A stretch of DNA of 11,787 nucleotides, from contig CALDLG010000052.1 of assembly GCA_937910785.1 (NCBI GenBank), positions 1-11,787 on the forward strand, given 5' to 3'. Positions 4,291-11,787 of the stretch are shown piece after piece (within the stretch, counting starts at the first letter, position 1; each line of letters opens with the position of its first letter). The translations under genes were made by a program, and so were the position numbers. The DNA comes from an uncultured Lachnospiraceae bacterium (lineage in GTDB: Bacteria; Bacillota; Clostridia; Lachnospirales; Lachnospiraceae). The notes below the pieces were generated by a model, which was given only the letters and a program-made list of their open reading frames with translations, was not told the DNA's origin and ran no database searches.

Positions 4291-5769
4291 TCAGGAAATT
4301 CTTCCGTACAGCTTCGTCATTCGTCTGATGCGGTGTGCCAGTTCTTCATCAAACGCTCCTTTCAGCATCCGCCATTTCCAGTTTGTTCCAAGCGTGGAAG
4401 GCACGTTGATTCTGGCCTCCGCGCCGAGACCCAGATAATCCTGCATCGGTATAATGCAGGTATCGGAAACGCTGGCCATCGCCGCACGGATAAACTCCCA
4501 CTGAATCTCCTTATTGGAACGGATATCCAGATACCGCTTTGCGAAGGCTTTGTCATGTCTGTTCAGCGATTCCAGCCAGCCGAGTACGGTATCGTTATCG
4601 TGCGTTCCCGTATATACGACACTGTTTGCCGTATAGTTATGCGGAAGGTAATCGCTTTCCTCCCTGGAATCAAACGCAAACTGCAGAATTTTCATACCGG
4701 GATAACCTGTCTTTTTGACCAGCTTCAGGACCGAATCAGTCAAAAATCCAAGATCCTCCGCAATAACCGCTTTCTTTCCAAGCTTCGCCTTCATGACCTG
4801 GAAAATATCATAGCCAGGCCCTTTTTCCCAATGCCCGAACTCGGCCGTCTGATCGCCGTAGGGAATGGAATAGTATTCGTCGAACCCTCTGAAATGGTCG
4901 ATCCTGACCACATCGTACAGCGTGAAGCAGTATGCGATCCGTTTCATCCACCATTCATAATCCGTTTCCTCGTGATAATCCCACCGATACAGCGGATTGC
5001 CCCAAAGCTGTCCCGTCGCGGAAAAGGAATCCGGCGGGCAGCCCGCAACGGCAAGCGGCGTCAGGTCCTCATCCAGCTGGAAAAGCTCCGGATTCGCCCA
5101 TGTGTCCGCGCTGTCGAAGGCAACATAAATCGGAATATCTCCGATGATCTGAATTCCTTTATCGTTCGCGTATTCCTTTAACGCAAACCATTGTTTCGCG
5201 AACAGGAACTGCTGAAACCGGTAAAAAACGATTTCTTCCTTATGTTTCTCACGACAGGCATCGAGCGCCTCCTTTTTACGCAGCTTAATGTCCTCATCCC
5301 ATTCGATAAAGCTCACGCCGCCAAAGGAATTTTTAATTGCCATATAAAGGGCATAATCATCCAGCCAATAACCGTTTTCACGCACAAATTCCTGAAATTC
5401 TTCATTCTGCTCTATATTGCTGTTCTCAAAAGCGGTACGCAATACCTTAAAGCGGGACAGATAAATCTTCTCATAATCGATATATTCTTCATTGTCACCG
5501 AAATCATACTGGTCACAGTCCTCCTTTGTCAGAAGTCCTTCTTCGATCAGCGTCTCCAGATCAATGTAATAAGGATTTCCCGCAAAAGTAGAAAAAGACT
5601 GATAAGGCGAATCGCCGTATCCGGTTGGACCAAGCGGCAGAATCTGCCAGTATTGCTGACCAGCCTGCGCCAGCATATCAACGAACTCATATGCCTGTCT
5701 GGAAAAGGTTCCGATTCCGTATTCGGACGGAATGCTGGAAACCGGTAAAAGCACACCACTTTTTCTCAT
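4291..5769 (-). CDS. malQ: 4-alpha-glucanotransferase (amylomaltase, GH77)
   Basis: This enzyme transfers alpha-1,4-glucan segments between maltooligosaccharides, releasing glucose and building longer chains for phosphorylase in maltose and glycogen metabolism. The start at 5769 gives 492 residues, a normal length. The N-terminal signature (SGVLLPVSSIPSEYGIGTF) and GPTGYGDSPYQS are conserved. Predicted catalytic residues are Asp291 in VRIDHFRGF, Glu338 in AEDLG and Asp391 in TGTHDND, close to the D293/E340/D395 triad of Thermus amylomaltase. Three candidate ATGs lie at 5781, 5772 and 5769; the last is favoured because a GGGGGA run sits just upstream at suitable spacing. The gene has its own promoter and is separated from the GH94 operon by a terminator. 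No strong terminator is visible after its stop before the convergent CYTH gene. Confidence 0.96.
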   Translation of the reverse strand: MRKSGVLLPVSSIPSEYGIGTFSRQAYEFVDMLAQAGQQYWQILPLGPTGYGDSPYQSFSTFAGNPYYIDLETLIEEGLLTKEDCDQYDFGDNEEYIDYEKIYLSRFKVLRTAFENSNIEQNEEFQEFVRENGYWLDDYALYMAIKNSFGGVSFIEWDEDIKLRKKEALDACREKHKEEIVFYRFQQFLFAKQWFALKEYANDKGIQIIGDIPIYVAFDSADTWANPELFQLDEDLTPLAVAGCPPDSFSATGQLWGNPLYRWDYHEETDYEWWMKRIAYCFTLYDVVRIDHFRGFDEYYSIPYGDQTAEFGHWEKGPGYDIFQVMKAKLGKKAVIAEDLGFLTDSVLKLVKKTGYPGMKILQFAFDSREESDYLPHNYTANSVVYTGTHDNDTVLGWLESLNRHDKAFAKRYLDIRSNKEIQWEFIRAAMASVSDTCIIPMQDYLGLGAEARINVPSTLGTNWKWRMLKGAFDEELAHRIRRMTKLYGRIS

Positions 5770-5789
5770 CATTTCCCCCATGCCTCTCT

Positions 5790-5805
5790 GCCCGTCTCCG
5801 CGGGC
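5790..5805. promoter_or_regulatory. Small hairpin in the malQ leader
   Basis: GCCCG (5790-5794) and CGGGC (5801-5805) can pair across a six-base loop. It lies in the short malQ leader about 20 bases before the start codon and could modestly affect translation. It is short and may be chance. Confidence 0.3.
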
Positions 5806-5829
5806 GAAAATTTACGAATATTTTTATTT

Positions 5830-5858
5830 ATTCTACTATGTTCCCGGAAAAGTATCAA
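5830..5858 (-). promoter_or_regulatory. malQ: Sigma-A-type promoter of malQ
   Basis: On the minus strand TTGATA (5858-5853) and TAGAAT (5835-5830) are separated by 17 bases; each box has five of six consensus bases. Transcription would start near 5823, giving a leader of about 55 bases. No clear operator is visible. Confidence 0.75.
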
Positions 5859-5886
5859 GCAGAAAAACATTGGAAAACGCAACTTG

Positions 5887-5914
5887 TAAAAACAAAGTCT
5901 GCGAAAACACAGAC
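5887..5914 (-). terminator. Intrinsic terminator of the GH31-HAD-GH94 operon
   Basis: On the minus strand GTCTGTG (5914-5908) pairs with CGCAGAC (5903-5897) around a TTTT loop (one T-G wobble). TTTGTTTTTA follows (5896-5887). It begins 13 bases after the GH94 stop codon, so the operon ends here and malQ starts a separate transcript. Confidence 0.88.
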
Positions 5915-5927
5915 GGCCTCTTTTCTT

Positions 5928-8900
5928 TTACCGGAGCGTTACTTCTATCCGCGCGATGCTTCCGTCTCTGACGGCCTTTGCCCATTTCTCCGGAAGAAAA
6001 TCTCCTTCCGGTCTTTCCTGCTTTCCTCCCGCGTCAGTCAGCATAATCTCCGTCACCACATAGTCTCCCGGCAGATAATCTTTCCGTTCCGAAAGGTGAT
6101 AGCAGACCGGAATCTTTCCGAGGAACATCGCCTCCACCTTCCTGTCTTCCCCGATCAGGTAAGCCGGAATCACCGGCATAAACCTCAGATTCAGTTTTCC
6201 GTCCTGTACCGTAAAAGGCTGTGCGCCGAACATCATCAGCGTCCACATATGGAGGAATTCGACTGTTGACCCACTGAGTCTTGCCACAAATCCTTTTCCA
6301 TGATAATGACCGTTCGGATTCCTGCTGCTGGCAATAAAGGAAGAGTTTTCATAAATGCTCCTGCCATATACCGCCGGATCGAGGAACGGAACCGCCGCCT
6401 TATGGAAGTCCCCGATGAATTCCCTGTACATACCCGATTTCAAAATTTCCAGCAGATATTTATATTCCATGTGAAGCCAGATGGATTCATTTTCCAGCCA
6501 GCCCGGTGTGAAGGCCTTTGCGCGCCCGATCTCATAAGAAGCGTCCTTTAAGGATGCGTTGACCTTATACATGGAAAGCTTCTCATCATACAGATCACTG
6601 TTCTTTACGGCCGCATACAGCGCTCTTTTCTCTTCGATTGACTGATCAAGTTTCAGAAAACGGACCGGACCTTCCAGGAAAAGCGGAATCTTTTTCACCG
6701 CAAAATGCTTCGGCAGTATGCCTTCTTCGTCTTCGATATAATCCGTCACTTCATAGCTGAAATAGGTCGGACAGATGCCGTCCTCCGTCGCGCAGGCTTT
6801 ATCGATGCCTGCCCGAACGATCTCCCGGAACAGCTCCAGTATCCGAATCAGCTCTCCGCTCTCTTTCTTTGCCCGTTCTCCGGACACGCCGTCATAAATC
6901 TTCTCCCAGTAAGCTTCCTTAATATCATTGACCTGATTCCAGTATCCGGCCACCTCCATCTCCCGCAGAAGAGAATCCTTTTCCGCTTCTGCGACGGCCG
7001 CGGTCCGTTCCATAAAATCCGCCGTTTCCCGAAGCATCGCACAGGTTCCCGGATATTTTCTCAATACGGAAAGGACATACCGAAGCATCCGGTCAAGCTC
7101 GTAGGTTTCCGCCATCGAGGAACCGAACAGACCCGGAAGACCGTTCAGGGCATCATACCAGCCCGGCTTGCCGCCCTCCATTTCCACGCCCATGCCGTAT
7201 GCATCCAATGCCGCGAACTTCGTCACACACAGCGTCAGAAGCTTTTCAAGCAGGGTGGAACGAACGATCTCACCCGTTCCGTATGCGCTTCGCACCAGCT
7301 TATCCGCCGTATTCCTCATACTCTCTTCTTTCAGCGCATGATACTGTCGGATGCCGCCTGCCGTTTTCACATACCGTTTCTTTCTCGGATTGACCGCCGC
7401 CTGGGATAAGAACCATGTATAGCTTTCCCCGAACAAAAGCTCTTTTTCCTTCTCCGGCCAGATCTGCAGATAACTCTCGATCAGGTCCAGATTATAAGTC
7501 CAGTGATCCGACCAGTAGCCTTCCCCGAAGTTTCCGTTCATCTGGCTGACCGCCTCGGTCATAACCTGCTCGAAATATGACTGCGCATCCTCATTTTTCA
7601 TATCATCCGCCAGTTGGAAAAACATCCCCGGCGTAAAAGGCTTCTGCAGCGCTTCCGTCAGCTTTTCCCGCTGTCTGTCGGGAAGCTGCGCAAAAATTCG
7701 TTCTCCGGCTTCTTTTTCCAGTACATAGGTCACCTTCTCAATGGAAAGGGGATTGTAACCATCCAGCTGAATCAGATTATAAAAAGTCCGGATATTCTCC
7801 GTTCCCACCCAGGGCGTAAAGAAATTATCACATCTTCTGTTCTGGTTCACATCCCGGTAACTTCCGTTGCCCTGCGAATAAAATTCAGGCAGCATGCTGA
7901 AATAGTTGTATTCCCGCTCCAGATCGCCATGCTTTCTGGAATAAATATAGAAAACCTTGTCCTTTCCCAGCACGATAGGATAGCCGCCGCGCAGCACATT
8001 ATCCATATAAGTATAGCGACAATATGCGTCAAATTCCGGCGAAGCCGTACAGGTATTGATATGACTGCATAAGTCATCCACCAGTTCTCCCGCCCGGACA
8101 AGCTTTGCCTCAAAAAACGCCCCGTCCATTTTTTGCGCGGTGAGCTTCTCAAGAATTTCATAGCTTTCCACCTGACCGATCATTTCATAGATCGTCAGTG
8201 TCTCCGCAGGCTCCAGTGTCTTCTTTGTTCCATAAAAACTGCATGGGAACTGGTTCTGTGTCACCTGCTCCATCTTCCACAGCCCGTCGATTCCTTCCTT
8301 TTCAAAATTAACCGCTTTGGTCAATGTTGTGTCAAAAGCGAACACAATATCCGGATCGACGATAGCCTGCAGTTTCGTTCCGTCCTCCAGCACACCCAGA
8401 GAAAAGTTACCGCCAATAACCTCCGTCACTGAAGCCGAATCGGCAATACTCGCCCGCACCCGATAAAAGGGCGCCTTCGTCTCCACATGCTCGACCTGCA
8501 TCCATGCTTTGACAAGGCTTCCCCTCATTTTGATATCATCGATGCCGATGCCATAAGGAATCAATGCAGGCATACCGTCCAGAATTTCAAGCTCCACCGC
8601 CCCATCGGAAAGATTCTCCACCGTTACCTTCCGCACAAGCGCGCCCGCTTTTTCCTCCGGCAGCGTAAAATAAGTCACATGGGTCCGAATCTGATGCGCC
8701 GCGTTTGTTTCCTCGATCTCCAGCCCGTTCTGACGGATGATCATCTTCTGCTTCTCATTTTCATCTGAGAACGCCTCGAAACAGGCCCCGTCCCTTTTTA
8801 AAAACGTACGGAATCCGGTCCGTTTTACGTTCTGATAAGACTGATGCGCCGGAGAAAATTCCATAATGGCGTGGTCCTTATTCTCCACGCCAAAACATGA

Positions 8901-9035
8901 CACGCACTGCCCGCGGTTTACATAATAGCACCAGCTCGGAATTCCTTTTATTCCGGCGATTCCCGGCAGAAAACTGGCAAAGGGTGATTTTTTTCCATAA
9001 TCTTCCATGATAAACGCTTCATTCTGACTGCTCAT
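5928..9035 (-). CDS. GH94 glycoside phosphorylase, 1,2-beta-oligoglucan phosphorylase-like
   Basis: This large 1035-residue cytoplasmic protein has no signal peptide. It resembles the long GH94 members typified by 1,2-beta-oligoglucan phosphorylase (EC 2.4.1.333, about 1,100 residues), which reversibly split beta-glucans with phosphate to release alpha-glucose 1-phosphate. The N-terminal half (to about 300) is the beta-sandwich region. The catalytic (alpha/alpha)6 barrel follows, with GSYRDVNQNRRCDNFF (391-406), GEGYWSDHWTYNLDLIE (504-520) and PGWYDALNGLPGLFGSS (624-640). Asp628 in WYD aligns with the general-acid Asp of the WND motif in classical GH94 enzymes. HGKGFVARLSGSTVEFLHMW near the C-terminus fits the same subfamily. 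AAAGGAGG six bases before the ATG fixes the start. The exact glycosidic linkage is inferred, not shown. Confidence 0.85.
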   Translation of the reverse strand: MSSQNEAFIMEDYGKKSPFASFLPGIAGIKGIPSWCYYVNRGQCVSCFGVENKDHAIMEFSPAHQSYQNVKRTGFRTFLKRDGACFEAFSDENEKQKMIIRQNGLEIEETNAAHQIRTHVTYFTLPEEKAGALVRKVTVENLSDGAVELEILDGMPALIPYGIGIDDIKMRGSLVKAWMQVEHVETKAPFYRVRASIADSASVTEVIGGNFSLGVLEDGTKLQAIVDPDIVFAFDTTLTKAVNFEKEGIDGLWKMEQVTQNQFPCSFYGTKKTLEPAETLTIYEMIGQVESYEILEKLTAQKMDGAFFEAKLVRAGELVDDLCSHINTCTASPEFDAYCRYTYMDNVLRGGYPIVLGKDKVFYIYSRKHGDLEREYNYFSMLPEFYSQGNGSYRDVNQNRRCDNFFTPWVGTENIRTFYNLIQLDGYNPLSIEKVTYVLEKEAGERIFAQLPDRQREKLTEALQKPFTPGMFFQLADDMKNEDAQSYFEQVMTEAVSQMNGNFGEGYWSDHWTYNLDLIESYLQIWPEKEKELLFGESYTWFLSQAAVNPRKKRYVKTAGGIRQYHALKEESMRNTADKLVRSAYGTGEIVRSTLLEKLLTLCVTKFAALDAYGMGVEMEGGKPGWYDALNGLPGLFGSSMAETYELDRMLRYVLSVLRKYPGTCAMLRETADFMERTAAVAEAEKDSLLREMEVAGYWNQVNDIKEAYWEKIYDGVSGERAKKESGELIRILELFREIVRAGIDKACATEDGICPTYFSYEVTDYIEDEEGILPKHFAVKKIPLFLEGPVRFLKLDQSIEEKRALYAAVKNSDLYDEKLSMYKVNASLKDASYEIGRAKAFTPGWLENESIWLHMEYKYLLEILKSGMYREFIGDFHKAAVPFLDPAVYGRSIYENSSFIASSRNPNGHYHGKGFVARLSGSTVEFLHMWTLMMFGAQPFTVQDGKLNLRFMPVIPAYLIGEDRKVEAMFLGKIPVCYHLSERKDYLPGDYVVTEIMLTDAGGKQERPEGDFLPEKWAKAVRDGSIARIEVTLR

Positions 9036-9067
9036 ATGTGACCTCCTTTATAATTCTGCTGAAATAT

Positions 9068-9895
9068 TTACAAAAACGGTATCATTTCCCGCACCGACTC
9101 AAAAATCAGATGCGGCATCACGCCGGATTCCGACACATCCGAAAGCGCCGCTTCTCCGCTTAAAACGAGAACACTTTTTAAACCATTGTTTTTCCCGGCA
9201 GCGACGTCCGTATATAAACGGTCTCCCACCATCACAATCCGGTCTTTTTCCACACCGACCCGTTCGGTCAGATAATCCACGATATCCCGGTTCGGTTTCC
9301 CGATGATCCGGTCCGGATAGCGGAAGGCAGAGGCATGAATGAACGCCTGAATTGCTCCCGCGTCAGGGATAAAACCGGTCTCCGTCGGGCAGTTATAATC
9401 CGGATGGGTCGCCAGATACGGCAGACCGGCCCTGACGAAATCACATACTTTGCACATTTTCTGATAGTCCAGGGACGTATCGAAAGCCACGACGACTACA
9501 TCCGGCATCCGTTCCTCCAGCTCGATGCCCGCCTGTACAAACTCCGCCTGCAATAACGGGTTGCCAAGCAGGAAAACCCTTTTTCCGGCAAAATGTCTCT
9601 TCAGATAAAAAATCGCCGCCTGACCCGAAGTAATGATCTTTTCCGGCCCAATGTCCCATCCCATCCGGTGCAGTTTCTCTACATAAGCCTCCGCGTTTTT
9701 GGAGGAATTATTCGTCAGAAAAACATAACTGCGGCCCGATGCCCCGATCCTTTCGAGAAACGCCTGTGCGCCGTCTATCCATTTTTCTCCGAGATAGATT
9801 GTGCCGTCCATATCCAGCGCGAAGCAGCGGACTTCGTCCAGAATATGTTCTCTGTCCTGATTTACCTCAGGGATGCTCTCCGTTGATGAACTCAT
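9068..9895 (-). CDS. HAD-superfamily subclass IIA phosphatase (NagD/AraL-like)
   Basis: This 275-residue cytoplasmic protein is a predicted Mg-dependent phosphatase acting on a small phosphorylated compound, likely a sugar phosphate. All four HAD motifs are visible: ALDMDGT (nucleophile Asp28, acid/base Asp30), LTNNSS (61-65), the Lys in IGKPN (Lys200) and VGDRLYTD (Asp225, Asp230). The C2-type cap lies between motifs II and III, as in NagD, AraL and the pyridoxal/phosphoglycolate phosphatases. The ATG at 9895 is chosen because GAGG lies six bases upstream; an ATG at 9919 would add eight residues with only a weak GGA site. It is 32 bases upstream of the GH94 start and about 70 bases after the GH31 stop, so the three are probably one operon. 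Its substrate is unknown. Confidence 0.9.
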   Translation of the reverse strand: MSSSTESIPEVNQDREHILDEVRCFALDMDGTIYLGEKWIDGAQAFLERIGASGRSYVFLTNNSSKNAEAYVEKLHRMGWDIGPEKIITSGQAAIFYLKRHFAGKRVFLLGNPLLQAEFVQAGIELEERMPDVVVVAFDTSLDYQKMCKVCDFVRAGLPYLATHPDYNCPTETGFIPDAGAIQAFIHASAFRYPDRIIGKPNRDIVDYLTERVGVEKDRIVMVGDRLYTDVAAGKNNGLKSVLVLSGEAALSDVSESGVMPHLIFESVREMIPFL

Positions 9896-9964
9896 AAAAT
9901 GCCTCGATTCTTTGTTCATAGATTTCCATGTTGTTTTCTCAATCTGCTTTTCTGACAGTGTGTT

Positions 9965-11787
9965 TCACTGCCTGATCGAACACCGCTGCCACCCGAACAC
10001 TTCCGCCACTTTGCTGCCCTCTTTGATGAAAGCCGCAAACTGCTCAAGCGGAACCTGACAGGTCATAAAGCGCTGTCCGTCGTACACCTTCCCGGAATTC
10101 ACATCCTGCCATCGTCCTTTCGGCAGATATACCCGGCGTTCCCGCTGTCCCTGCTCCGTCACCGGCGCAAACAGGATGTCCTCTCCGAACAGGTACTGGT
10201 CCTCCAGCGTATAGCAGACCTCATCCTCATAATAATCAAAGAACATCGGGCGCATAATCGGTTTTCCTTCTTCAGAGGCGATCTTCATATAATCACATAT
10301 ATAGGGTCTTAATTTTTCCCGCAGAAGAACCAGCCTCTTCAAAATCTCATAATTTTCTTCCCCGAAGCTCCAAAGCTCATTGTCTCCTCCGCTCGGCTCG
10401 ATGATGCCCGGATGCTTCCGTACCTGATCCTTCGTTCTGAGTCTGGAGCCGTGAAGCCGCATCACGGGACTGAACAGGCCAAACTGCATCCAGCGAACGA
10501 TCAGTTCCTTAAAATAATCGCTTTCGATGTCTCCGGAATGGAATCCGCCGATATCGCTGTTCCACCATGGAATGCCGCTCATGGCCATGGAAAGGCCGGT
10601 CTTAACGCTCATGCGAAGCGCTTCAAAGGTCGATGGAATATCGCCGTTCCACACCAGCGCGCCAAATTTCTGAATGCCGGGATAGGCGGCCCTTGTCAAC
10701 AAAATGATTTCCTCTTCTCCCGCTTCTCTCAGGCCGTCATAAAACAACCGGCTGTAATAATACGGATAAAGCATGGCGGTCTGCGCGCCGTTCCCCGCAT
10801 ACAGTTTCAGATTGGAATACTGCTGCGGATGCACCTCCGGCTCCGCCTCATCCAGCCAGAAATTATGAAAACCTCTGTCATAATAATTTTTCTTTACCTT
10901 ATCCCATACAAAGGCTCTCGCCTCCGGATGCGTCACATCGACAAACGTTTGTTGACCATAAAAGTCAAACGTTCCGTACTGTCCGTTCTCCGTCCGCACC
11001 AGCAGATTCCTGTCATTCATTTCTTCCCAGTTTTCGCTCTTCGGGTTGATCGTCGGCCAGATCGAAACCACGGGACGGATTCCCATCTCCTTCAGCTCCC
11101 GGCACATTGCCTCCGGGTCCGGCCAGTATTTAGGATCAAATTTCCACTCTCCCTGCTCTGTCCAGTGAAAAAAGTCTATCACGATGACAGAAAGTGGAAT
11201 TCCCCTTTCGCGGTATTCCCTTGCCACCCGAAGCACCTCGTCCTGGCTCTCATAGCGCAGTCTGCTCTGCCAGAATCCCGCCGCCCATTCCGGAAACGCG
11301 GGCGCATATCCTGTCAGATCGCAGTATTTGCGCAAAACCTCCGCCGGCGTATCTCCAACGTAAACAAGATAATCCGCCTGAAAAGCGCTGTCAGCCACCC
11401 ACATCGTATGATTTTTCGTCGTCTCACAGCGTCCCGGAGCCGGATTGTTCCAGAAAAATCCGTATCCGAGAGAAGAATAAACGACCGGAACAGCCGATTT
11501 TGTATTATAATGCAACAGATTACAGGTGCTTCCTTTTCGATCAAAAATATCCTCCTGCTCCTGTCCCAATCCATAAAAATGTTCACCCGGATTGGCATCA
11601 AAAATGATTTTGGTCTGATAATGATCGCCTTCCGTATGAAGCGTTCTCGTCACATAATCGCCCTCAAACTTCGTATGCAGTATCTGTTTTCCGTCCCGGT
11701 AATAAGTAATGATTCCGCCACACCAGACATTGCCCGCTTCCACCGTTACCGATATTCTGCCGTTTACAAGCGTGGCCTTTCCTGCTT
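9965..11787 (-). CDS. GH31 alpha-glycosidase (alpha-glucosidase or alpha-xylosidase), 5' end outside window
   Basis: This retaining exo-alpha-glycosidase is incomplete at its N-terminus. The reading frame stays open upstream of a GTG at 11743 to the window edge, and the extra residues (GKATLVNGRISVTVE) read like the normal GH31 N-terminal beta-sandwich, so the true start lies beyond 11787. Numbered from the GTG, the barrel includes GFWQSRLRY (156-164), IDFFHWTEQGEWKFDP (189-204), the nucleophile Asp298 in FWLDEAEPE and the general acid Asp368 in WNGD. IPWWNSDIGGF (391-401) and VMRLHGSR (427-434) complete the active-site loops. There is no signal peptide in view. The family includes alpha-glucosidases, alpha-xylosidases and others, and I cannot separate these by eye. 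It is the first visible gene of the GH31-HAD-GH94 operon; transporters or a regulator may lie upstream. Confidence 0.9.
   Translation of the reverse strand, partial: AGKATLVNGRISVTVEAGNVWCGGIITYYRDGKQILHTKFEGDYVTRTLHTEGDHYQTKIIFDANPGEHFYGLGQEQEDIFDRKGSTCNLLHYNTKSAVPVVYSSLGYGFFWNNPAPGRCETTKNHTMWVADSAFQADYLVYVGDTPAEVLRKYCDLTGYAPAFPEWAAGFWQSRLRYESQDEVLRVAREYRERGIPLSVIVIDFFHWTEQGEWKFDPKYWPDPEAMCRELKEMGIRPVVSIWPTINPKSENWEEMNDRNLLVRTENGQYGTFDFYGQQTFVDVTHPEARAFVWDKVKKNYYDRGFHNFWLDEAEPEVHPQQYSNLKLYAGNGAQTAMLYPYYYSRLFYDGLREAGEEEIILLTRAAYPGIQKFGALVWNGDIPSTFEALRMSVKTGLSMAMSGIPWWNSDIGGFHSGDIESDYFKELIVRWMQFGLFSPVMRLHGSRLRTKDQVRKHPGIIEPSGGDNELWSFGEENYEILKRLVLLREKLRPYICDYMKIASEEGKPIMRPMFFDYYEDEVCYTLEDQYLFGEDILFAPVTEQGQRERRVYLPKGRWQDVNSGKVYDGQRFMTCQVPLEQFAAFIKEGSKVAEVFGWQRCSIRQ

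Noticed and set aside
4333..5181. A 282-codon plus-strand reading frame opposite malQ
   Set aside because: It lies wholly antisense to a gene with intact catalytic motifs, and its translation shows no recognisable domain. It is a shadow frame.
6705..7409. A 234-codon plus-strand reading frame opposite the GH94 gene
   Set aside because: It is antisense to a strongly supported family member and its composition (rich in Arg, His, Phe) is typical of a shadow frame.
9867..9929. A 20-codon minus-strand frame overlapping the HAD start, considered as a coupling peptide
   Set aside because: Only a poor ribosome binding site is present and there is no homology I recognise. The gap is otherwise a normal operon spacer.
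11741..11743. GTG as the start of the GH31 gene
   Set aside because: The frame remains open to the window edge with GH31-like residues upstream, and a start here would remove part of the N-terminal sandwich.

Overview
The window looks like chromosomal DNA of an endospore-forming member of the Clostridia, most likely a Lachnospiraceae-type gut or anaerobic Firmicute. The evidence is an alpha/beta-type small acid-soluble spore protein with a sigma-G-like promoter, strong AGGAGG-type ribosome binding sites, intrinsic terminators with T-tracts, and a carbohydrate-enzyme repertoire typical of that group. Base composition is moderate and fairly even. I see no rRNA, tRNA, CRISPR array, insertion sequence or phage gene. 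All genes except one (the CYTH gene) are on the minus strand, so the window reads right to left.

Left block (1-2524): an ABC importer of the nitrate/sulfonate/taurine type. A lipoprotein substrate-binding protein comes first (2276-1146), followed by one polypeptide in which the permease is fused to the ATPase (1035 to beyond base 1). The importer is preceded by a roughly 200-nt leader with its own promoter and an apparent intrinsic terminator, which suggests attenuation or a separate small RNA. A hairpin lies between the two genes.

Middle block (2525-5858): a spore protein gene, a DJ-1/PfpI-family gene whose leader consists mostly of short imperfect tandem repeats, a divergently transcribed CYTH (tripolyphosphatase-like) gene, and a 4-alpha-glucanotransferase gene (malQ) with its own good sigma-A-type promoter.

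Right block (5887-11787): a probable operon, in transcription order, of a GH31 alpha-glycosidase (its 5' end lies outside the window), a HAD-IIA sugar-phosphatase-like protein, and a 1035-residue GH94 protein resembling 1,2-beta-oligoglucan phosphorylase. It ends in a clear terminator. A working inference is that this operon handles an oligosaccharide: GH31 removes an alpha-linked sugar, GH94 phosphorolyses a beta-linked glucan to glucose 1-phosphate, and the HAD protein acts on a sugar phosphate. The adjacent but separately transcribed malQ handles alpha-1,4-glucans. The substrate of neither the ABC importer nor the operon can be read from sequence alone. I found no multi-gene system that is plainly new. 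The most unusual items are the permease-ATPase fusion, the importer leader, the repeat-rich DJ-1 leader and the GH31-HAD-GH94 gene set.
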